From Aedes albopictus (lineage: Eukaryota > Arthropoda > Insecta > Diptera > Culicidae), in the NCBI RefSeq assembly GCF_035046485.1, contig NC_085138.1, forward strand, positions 290,142,256 to 290,206,255: a stretch of 64,000 nucleotides of DNA, given 5' to 3'. Shown here one piece after another: positions 56,905-64,000 of the stretch. Position numbers and translations under genes: made by a program. Every line of letters starts with the position of its first letter. Within the stretch, counting starts at the first letter, position 1. Under the pieces are notes generated by a model. That model was not told where the DNA came from. It did no database searches and saw only the letters and a program-made list of their open reading frames with translations.

Positions 56905-57895
56905 CCGTAGTCCGGGGTAACATTGATCAGAATTTTCGATCTTTCTTAAATAATTCTCTTGTTAAAGCAAAAGTTACATGTTTTATATTTTTAAAACAAG
57001 TACTGGCCCTCTGAGTATGTAAAAAACTACTCGAAAAAGTATTGTAATATTTTAAAACATGGTGGGCTTCGTGGCCGTGCGGCTAGAGGCATCAGCCATC
57101 TAGACATTTCGTAAGCCTCGGAGTGTGGGTTCGATTCCCACTCCAGTCGGGGAAAACTTTTCGTCGAACGGAAAATTCTCCACTGGGCCACTGGGTGTTA
57201 TGTGTGTTGTCCGTTGTCTTATGTAAGTGCTTATTCAGTCTGTACAACCTCTGGTTGAAGACGGTGTAGTATCTTTTTTTAAATTGGCTTTTTTGATTTT
57301 GTTGATTTGGGGTAAAATTGATCATGTCAGTGATCAATGTTCGTTTGTGTTGGAAATACTTTTACTTACTAAATTCGGGTTCGCTGATTTCGAATATGTT
57401 GTCTAATTTTTTACAACTTACGTACTTTTTGAGTTAATTTAGGATTAAAATCCTCCAAAAAGCGAATAACGCTTAAAGGTAGGCAATGACATAAGGAATT
57501 GATAGCTTGCTTTTAATAAATCGTACATTTCATTGAAAAATAGGATTTTCATAAAAGTTTAATTTTTTCAATCCAACTCTAGGATATCATATTGAAGTAA
57601 TACAGTGATTTCGATCCTCATATTGTATCTAGTATTCATGCCATGCATGAATGTTTGACAAAGTATCTCATTGCGTTACGAAACACAATTATAGGAAAAT
57701 CGATTTATTTCAATGTTTATGGAATTCAATTTTCATGAATTGCATGTCATTTAATAGCTAAATAATAGCAGGTAACGATATACCATTCGATAGCAGAAAC
57801 CGATTACTCAATGTAAAATGCTTGTTTAAACATTTCATGAGGTCGGTCAAGTCGATCAATGTTACCCCGCTGATCAATGATACCCCGTTTTACGG
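56905..57895. mobile_element. 991-bp CCGTAGTCCGGGGTAACATT element containing a SINE
   Basis: The left end CCGTAGTCCGGGGTAACATT and right end CCGTAAAACGGGGTATCATT (inverse) resemble the 47059 element. TA follows the right end, while the left flank reads CA. Subterminal ATTGATCA motifs repeat inside both ends. AT-rich with no transposase. The SINE at 57061 sits inside. Confidence 0.65.
57061..57280 (+). mobile_element. Feilai-like tRNA-derived SINE, best copy
   Basis: The head has an A-box-like TGGCCGTGCGG (about 57072) and a perfect B box GGTTCGATTCC (57128-57138). The body GGGCCACTGGGTGTTATGTG leads to the tail CTGTACAACCTCTGGTTGAA then GACGGTGTAGTATC. Internal pol III promoter, no protein. 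Used here as reference for the copies at 45/1776 and 28527. The family name comes from recall of mosquito SINEs. Confidence 0.85.
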
Positions 57896-57904
57896 TACCT
57901 ACCT

Positions 57905-58310
57905 AGGCCACAATATTTGGTTTGTTGCTGCCGCTCTCCATCAAGCTCTCTATTCTCAGTCGCGCCCAATAATGCTCGCCAGATGACGTTCCACCTGGTC
58001 CGCCTATCGTGCTCTTGTGTCAACTAGATTAGTAGCAAACACCAGCTATGCAGGGTTGTTACCCGGCATTCTTGCAACATGTCCTGTCCACTGTATCCTT
58101 CCGGCTTTGACCACCTTCTGCATGCTGAGTTCGCCGTTAAGTGCAGCGAGCTCGTGGTTCATCCTTTTCCGCTACACACCTTTCTCCTGCACACCGTTGA
58201 AGATCGTCATTAGCACGCGTCGCTCGAAAACTCCGAGTATTTGCAGGTCCTCCTCGAGCATGGTCCATGTCTCGTGTCCGTAGAGGTTATTGACGTTTTG
58301 TAAAAGGTGC
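57905..58310 (-). pseudogene. LINE ORF2 C-terminal fragment, minus strand
   Basis: On the minus strand: LYGHETWTMLEEDLQILGVF, then RRVLMTIFNGVQEKGVKRKR, then MNHELAALNGELSMQKVVKA, then GRIQWTGHVARMPGNN. This is the segment after the reverse transcriptase in the LINE family at 37663, here without the deletion found there. A stop follows MPGNNPA. Confidence 0.72.
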
Positions 58311-58589
58311 GTGAGTGAATCTTTTTAGACCGCAGCTTCTTCTGGAGCCCATAGTATACCTGACTTCCACTGATCGCTAGCTTTAGCCAACAAGGAGTAC
58401 GATCTCCTGGTCGAGGAGCGGAGTACTTACGTCTGACGCGAGCAAAGAAGCGGACAGGTCAAACTGCCCTACGGTTCGAGCTGCATGGCCAAAACCTGTC
58501 GAGGAGACGCGGCCCCTGGGGGCTAGAAGCGTCCGGTAGAGGCGGGCGAAAAACAGAATAGGATGTAAGCGATGGCCAGCGTGAGCAAC

Positions 58590-60286
58590 CAGGCTCCCAA
58601 GTCGGTTGCGAAACGCGTAAGGGGCAGGGAAACTAAGCCCCGACAGGCCAACCCTAAGAGAAACGTGACCAGCCGGATCAAGGGAAAGAGAAGATCGACG
58701 GGGTGTACTACTGCAGTTGCTATGCCCCACCCAGGTGACCGATAGACCAGTTCTCATCCATGCTAGATTCACTGGTAAGCGCACTAGTAAGATTGAGTCC
58801 CTTGGTCATCGGTGGGGACTTTAAGGCGTGGGCGGTGGAGTGGGGCAGTCACTCTTCGAACGAGAGATTGGGCTCTACTCGAGGCTATGGAGGGATTGAA
58901 CGTCGAGGTTGCGAATGCAGGCAGTACAAGCACCTATAGCAGGAACCGTGCGGAGTCCATCATGGATGTGACCTTCTGGAGCCCGGGTCGTAACCCTAGC
59001 GCAGACTGGAGAGTTGACAACGGGTACATGCATAGTGATCACCAGGCGATTCGAAACAGTATCGAATATGGCGATGGACGGCAGCAGTCGAGGATAACCG
59101 ACACTCACCGAGGTTGGCTAACTTCGCGTTTCGATAAGCCGGCATTTGTGGAACGACTGCTCATGGAGCAGAACACCGACTACCTGTCTAGCGTCGGTCT
59201 AGTTGGTATCCTGAGACGAGCATGCGACGCGGCAATGCCAAGACGATCCATACCCAGGAATGGACGAAGATCAGTATACTGGTGGTGCCAGGAGATCGCG
59301 GCGTTCCGCGCATCTTGCCATAGGGCAAGGAGAAGGATGTAAAGAGCCCGGACAGATGAGTTGAGAACGAAGCGAGAGCAGGCGTACAGGGCGGCAAAAT
59401 TGGCACTGAAGAAAGAGATTAAGGCGTGTAAGCGGGCGTGCTTCGTTGATCTTTGTCAGACGGCCAACACAAACCCCTGGGAAGTTGCCTACTGGGTAGT
59501 CATGTGCAAAACCGAAAGGTACATCTGCACCACCGGAACGCTCTCCCGTAAAGCTGCAGAGGATAGTGGAAACGTTGTTCCCGACCACGAGGTAAGACCA
59601 TGGGTACCCACGCCGCAAGACCATCTCCCCCACTGACAAATGACGAGCTAGCCGCAATTGCGAAATCGCCTAAGCTGAACAAGGCCCCGGGTCCGGATGG
59701 CATTCCGGCGGTGGCTATCAAAGCGGCCATCTAGACTAGCCCTGACATGGTCAGACTGGCTATGCAGAGATATTTGGATAGAGGCGAGTTTCCGAATACG
59801 TGGAAAAGGCAAAAAATGATTCTATTGCCCGGGAAGCCTCCAGGCGACCCGTCGGCATCTAGACTAATCTGCTAACTAGACACGGGCGAACTTCTAGAGC
59901 GAATCATTCCGTTAAGGTTATTGGTCTACACCGAGAGAACGGACAATGCGGGACTATCAGACAGTCAGTTTGGCTTTCGAAAGGGCAGATCGACAGCGGA
60001 TGCCATTAGGTCTGGAATGGCCGAAGTTGCGCTGCAGAAAAAGAGGAGAGGCATACGGTACTGCGCGATCGTCACGCTAGCCGTTAGAAACGCCTTAATA
60101 GTGTTAGCTGGGCTGCCATAGTGAGCGCCATATCACGCATAGGAGTCCCGGCCTGCCTTAGGCGTATTCTGGAAAGCTACTTCCAGAACAGGGTGCTGAT
60201 TTACGACATCGATGAAGGCCAAAAACAGTACGGGAGTAAAGTTGGTTGGCTTTGCTGACGACATTACCCTGTTTATATACGGTAAG
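58590..60286 (+). pseudogene. R1-type LINE relic: endonuclease and reverse transcriptase
   Basis: Basic ORF1-like head (SVAKRVRGRETKPRQANPKR, about 58600), then GVYYCSCYAPPR and VIGGDFKAWAVEWGS of the endonuclease (58700-58855). An open frame follows with AESIMDVTFWSPG and the catalytic-end motif YMHSDHQAI (about 59028-59050). Reverse transcriptase: LNKAPGPDGIPAVAIKA (about 59680), DSQFGFRKGRSTADAI (about 59960) and VKLVGFADDITLFIYGKG with an intact FADD (60238-60288). Stops and shifts break it throughout. It ends where the CGAAA-rich segment begins. The family matches 19561 and 49600. Confidence 0.78.
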
Positions 60287-60480
60287 GGTATGCGGTATAA
60301 GATTTTTTCAAAGCGATACGAAACGAAACGGTATGAAAAAATTATGATGCGATGCGGAACGAAACGGAACGAAATTCAAAAATGTTTCGTGAGATCGATA
60401 CGAAATCAGAATTCACTCGGTATTTTTCGAAACGAAACGAAATTTTCGTAAAAATTCCGCGGAATTTTACAGTTATATAA
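60287..60480. repeat. CGAAA-rich segment with an 18-bp palindrome
   Basis: GAAACGAAACGG, GGAACGAAACGGAACGAA and CGAAACGAAACGAAATTT recur. AAAATTCCGCGGAATTTT (60451-60468) is a perfect palindrome. It interrupts the LINE right after the FADD box. Probably a MITE. Confidence 0.55.
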
Positions 60481-61065
60481 ATTTTGTGCAAATTGATGCT
60501 GTGTGTTTGCATTTTTTCCTACCGGTGGCATAAATTGTGTTTCCCTTAAGACTATTTGTGCAAGGGGACCAGTTTACTCGAAATTTTGAACGTAACTAGA
60601 TATTGTACACATCTCACTGCATACGAACAATCAAGTCAATTGGTGCAAAGTTGACTGTGTTAGCGCGCAAAGTGCCCTTAATAAGTCCTCCTGCCCAAAT
60701 TGTCCCAGATCCTATTTTTTTTACAATTTTCAATCACAGATATTGAAATTTTCTACAATAACATTAATAACCTAACAAGATTGCTCCAATGACTTAATAA
60801 ATACGTTGCAGCATTGCGATGATGTTATAAAATGCTCGAACTACAAATGAACCACCATCTTCAAACCAAACGGTATCTCTACCAAAGGTGTAGTGCAAAG
60901 AAATCAATTACTTCATTAAGTGAAATTAAGAAAAACCGCTACGTTTCATTTCATATTCAAATAACGGATGTTCAGTAGTTCAGACACCAACAGTTCTGTG
61001 GCACCTCAATCGAAAAAACGGTTAGCCTGAATTATCCCCTGAATCATTATTATTATTACTATTTA
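60481..61065. other. No recognisable feature
   Basis: AT-rich, no motif seen. Confidence 0.35.
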
Positions 61066-61340
61066 TTAACGACACTTTACCATTATTGTGGCATTCGTGT
61101 CATATCCCCTGAAGGAGACTCTAATACGAGTCGAATGTTGGGAAAAATCTAAAATTTTCGTTTTCATTCCCCAAGACTGCAGTGCCAGAATTAAAAGCAC
61201 TATAAGATGCTCTAATGCTGATTGATTATCATAATTCTGAAGCATATGATAAGAAACATAAACTAAATGTTTACCATCATGCTCTGTGAATAGCGTATCT
61301 TCCTGAGAAAACCTGTAATCTAAAATCTTCAAAGAAGCTG
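61066..61340 (-). repeat. Probable dispersed-element 3' end
   Basis: On the minus strand an 88-codon frame ends in TRIRVSFRGYDTNATIMVKC, followed by TAATAATAATAATGATTCAG. The AAT-rich end suggests a retroposon tail. Family not recognised. Confidence 0.35.
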
Positions 61341-61700
61341 ATAGATGCTTGAATTTCTCAGAAAATACCCTATAAAACCAGTGTGTGTTTAACCTTCAGG
61401 TGAATGACTTGAGGTCCCAAAATAAACTTGCCTATGACTTATTTTGCTACTAAAGATGAAAAAATAAGAACCAAATTTTCATATTTACGCATATTAAAAA
61501 AAAGGTTCACTAGTCAGAGTTTGTTGGCGAATATCCTGATAAAATCCAGCTAACGAACGTTTTACCGAATTAAATAGGGGTATGCACTTAACAGTGTAAA
61601 CTGCTGATTAAAGATTATACTGATTACACGTCGCGATCACCAAGGCATATATTATTATTAACTTCATCTTCAGCTATAGCTGTACAGATTGTTTGGTTAC
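61341..61700 (-). other. Probable LINE 3' UTR
   Basis: AT-rich sequence downstream of the reverse transcriptase stop. On the minus strand it runs AGCTGAAGATGAAG and AATAATAATATATG. No poly(A) or clear target duplication found, so the end is not fixed. Confidence 0.35.
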
Positions 61701-63206
61701 TTAAATTAATTGCCTAATCCTAGTTTTAAAAGTCGTTCTACTTAAATTAAAATCAAACCACGGTACACTGTTTAATAAACAAACACATCTCTCAAACGGG
61801 TGATGCTGACCATACGCTGTGGAATGCCGAGCAATCCAGAACAATAGTCGGTGACGTAAACGACGAGCCGGAGCATAGAAATTGACTTGATGTAGAAGAT
61901 CTGGACAGTCTAAACGGTCACATAAAATATCGAATGCGAACATCATCTGTAGGAACTTACGTCTTTCACGAAGAGTTTCCAGTCGTATCAGCTGACATCG
62001 TTGTTCGTATTGTGGCAGTCTCCGCGGGTCATTCCATGGAAGCCTTCTTAGCGCAAACCTCAAAAAACTGCGTTGAACTCGTTCTAAACATTGTATCTGA
62101 GTTTCATGATAAGGTGCCCAAACTGGCACAGCATATTCGAGTACACTACGCACAAAACAGCTATACAAGGTTTTGAGAGCGTACACGTCATCAAAATCGG
62201 CGGCATTACGACGAACGAAGCCTAGCAGCGAGAAACCTTTAGCCGTTGTCAGAGATATATGTTCGTTGAACTTTAGCTTCGAATCCATAATCACTCCGAG
62301 ATCTTTTATAGATTCAACACGTTCAATTTTGTCTCCGTCTATAGTGTATTCGAAGCTAATTAGAGGCCTAGATCTTCGGAAGCTTATTATTTTGCATTTC
62401 CCAGCGTTCAACAGCATACCATTAGATACACACCAGCTATCTACGGTATCAATGTCCTGCTGCAGAGCAATGTAGTCGACGACGGAACTGATGATCCTAT
62501 ACATTTTCAAGTCGTCTGCGAACATAAGGCGGTGAGAACTTATACGGTGACAGAGGTCATTAACAAACAGGATGAATATTAACGGGCCCAGATGGCTTCC
62601 CTGAGGCACTCCGGAAGGCGTGGTGTAAATGTCAGATTTCGCGGAGTTCAGTTTAACGAAAGCGGATCTACCAGTTAGATAAGAACGTAACCAAGCTATG
62701 AGCCACTGAGGGAATTCGTATTTCTCAAGCTTTTCCAGCGTTAAGGCGTGCGGTACTTTATCGAAAGCTTTCGCAAAATCTATATAGATGCTATCTACTT
62801 GGCAATGCTTTTCAAGGCTGGTATTCAACAAACTCGTGTAGCTCATGAGGTTCGTTACGGTTGAGCGATTTTTCACAAAGCCATGCTGAAACTCGGAAAA
62901 TATCGGTTTTGCGGCTGAATACATTCTATCATGAATAAGAAGTTCCAGGATTTTAGCTAAGCAACATAGTATCGATATTGGACGGTAGTTTTCTACATTA
63001 TGAATGCTGCCCGATTTGTGTATAGGAATGACTGAAGACAGTTTCCATACATCCGGAAAAACGCCTTGTTCCAGGGATAGGTTAAACAGTAGGCAAACCG
63101 GAGGCCCAAGTACTTCTGCACATTTTTTAATGAAAACAGGCGGAAGCTTATCAGGACCTGGACCCTTCGAGGCATCAACGGCGTTCAGTGAACTAATGAT
63201 CTTTGA
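61701..63206 (-). CDS. Truncated but open jockey/CR1-type LINE reverse transcriptase
   Basis: 501 codons stay open from just after a stop (63207-63209) to TAA at 61701. Order: KGPGPDKLPPVF (fingers), ENYRPISILCCLAKILE, QHGFVKNRSTVTNL, YIDFAKAFDKVPH (motif A with catalytic Asp), SGVPQGSHLGPLIF (motif B), LMFADDLKMYR (motif C with both Asp), NAGKCKIISFRRS and IKDLGVIMDSKLKF (thumb). A C-terminal part ends at RQLI. The catalytic motifs look intact. Upstream, ETFHEKANEIIK is in another frame, so a 1-nt shift near 63205 cuts off the rest, and no endonuclease was found. The 5' edge given is the open-frame limit, not a start codon; the first ATG is at 62924. The enzyme would copy its own RNA into nicked DNA. 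Confidence 0.85.
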   Translation of the reverse strand, partial: SKIISSLNAVDASKGPGPDKLPPVFIKKCAEVLGPPVCLLFNLSLEQGVFPDVWKLSSVIPIHKSGSIHNVENYRPISILCCLAKILELLIHDRMYSAAKPIFSEFQHGFVKNRSTVTNLMSYTSLLNTSLEKHCQVDSIYIDFAKAFDKVPHALTLEKLEKYEFPQWLIAWLRSYLTGRSAFVKLNSAKSDIYTTPSGVPQGSHLGPLIFILFVNDLCHRISSHRLMFADDLKMYRIISSVVDYIALQQDIDTVDSWCVSNGMLLNAGKCKIISFRRSRPLISFEYTIDGDKIERVESIKDLGVIMDSKLKFNEHISLTTAKGFSLLGFVRRNAADFDDVYALKTLYSCFVRSVLEYAVPVWAPYHETQIQCLERVQRSFLRFALRRLPWNDPRRLPQYEQRCQLIRLETLRERRKFLQMMFAFDILCDRLDCPDLLHQVNFYAPARRLRHRLLFWIARHSTAYGQHHPFERCVCLLNSVPWFDFNLSRTTFKTRIRQLI

Positions 63207-63209
63207 TTA

Positions 63210-63471
63210 TTTCATTCGCTTTTTCATGAAATGTTTCAAATAGCAGAAAGTTATGGTTTAAGGACAGTTTGCAGTTCAGAAGGATTTTTTCGGCCTATCT
63301 TGATGCATGAGAAATTCCTTGTTTGAATCGCTCAGGCAACCGTTTTTCTTCGATCGCAGTACGCAGTTCTAAAGGAATGACAATTCAAAAGACAGTCTCT
63401 GCCAGGAATCGCTCAAGAACTTTCTCGAATCCTAAACACGAAATTGGACTCTACGCAGCAACTTAAACTGT
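63210..63471 (-). other. Frameshifted LINE upstream remnant, then unclassified
   Basis: Minus-strand residues ETFHEKANEIIK continue the LINE in a shifted frame to about 63245. Beyond that nothing is recognised. Confidence 0.35.
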
Positions 63472-63724
63472 TTAAGGACAGACTTGTTAGAATCCCAAAA
63501 TGGCCGCCACAATGGCCGACTTTGGGACCTACTCACGATTTCGAGGGCACAAATCTCTTCATAAACAAAACCAGCGCACCTGATCTTCTTATTTTAAGCT
63601 TATTACAAGTGAGCAAGAACAGAATAATGAAATTCCCTGTTGTTTGAAGCTTGCTTCTTGAGATTTGTGCATTTGAAGTTCTGATGCACTGTTGAAGCGG
63701 GATTTTAGGACGTTTGTCCTTAAT
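63472..63724. mobile_element. About 250-bp MITE, TTTAAGGACAGAC ends
   Basis: TTTAAGGACAGACTTGTTAG then AATCCC on the left matches the inverse of GGGATTTTAGGACGTTTGTC then CTTAA on the right. The interior includes AATGGCCGCCACAATGGCC. Borders approximate. Confidence 0.55.
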
Positions 63725-64000
63725 GGGTTCCCTTAGCGAAAAAGTTGGCTGGGCGCATGGCGGAGTTGTCATTTGTCGTGCTCGGCATTTTCAAATCAAA
63801 CCTGAAAGTCTGTAAAGAAATTCGTCAAAAATATCAGTATGATCCCCTGCAGGTGTACTTGAAAAACTTTAAGAACACCGCTACAAATTCCTACATCAAT
63901 GTCTTCAGAAATTAACTTAAAAAAAAAATAGAATTCCTTAAAAATGGGAAAATAATGTACTGAACGGAAATTACTTGAGTGATTCCATTTGAGGTCCATT
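63725..64000. other. No recognisable feature
   Basis: AT-rich end of the window. Confidence 0.35.

Overview
This is repeat-dense, AT-rich insect DNA with no host gene that I can support. The repeats point to a culicine mosquito, most likely Aedes: tRNA-derived SINEs of Feilai/Gecko type, degenerate R1-type and jockey/CR1-type LINEs, MITEs with poly-G tracts, and long stretches of degenerate minisatellite built on GGAGTTCCTCCAGG- or CCCTTGAAACNCC-like units. The species is inferred from repeat style only. The window reads as an intergenic or intronic stretch in which elements have landed inside one another many times.

Left third (1-22.8 kb). A 1.67 kb foldback element with Transib-type ends splits a SINE (109-1775). 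A solo LTR (7515-11204) sits in a degenerate minisatellite composite and is itself split by a second Transib-type element (8392-10443). A LINE reverse transcriptase relic (16126-18862) carries three nested DNA elements and ends at a (TTC)n microsatellite. An R1-type LINE relic (ORF1 plus endonuclease, 19561-21108) runs straight into a 1.2 kb degenerate minisatellite.

Middle (22.8-49 kb). Less repetitive DNA alternates with MITEs, SINEs and degenerate minisatellites. Three hammerhead-ribozyme-like motifs lie at 29377-29422 (minus), 30468-30507 and 37516-37564. A short-retroposon family has three copies (33231, 34895-36447 minus, 45112). The middle copy is 1.55 kb, has a perfect 23-bp target duplication and a (CTAAG)n 3' tail, and its 5' part is made of two tandem arrays. 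Several elements with GGGGCTGTCC-type ends and 3-bp target duplications occur, including a 2.17 kb member (39209-41374).

Right quarter (49-64 kb). An R1-type LINE relic on the minus strand (49600-53290) has an internal deletion and a hAT-type MITE with a perfect 8-bp duplication. It is followed by more MITEs, a clean Feilai-like SINE, another R1-type relic (58590-60286, plus strand), and the best-preserved coding remnant of the window: a 501-codon open frame for a jockey/CR1-type reverse transcriptase (61701-63206, minus).

The only proteins seen are retrotransposon proteins, nearly all broken. The strongest evidence is structural: matched terminal inverted repeats, target-site duplications, and disrupted host repeats that become continuous again once the insert is removed.
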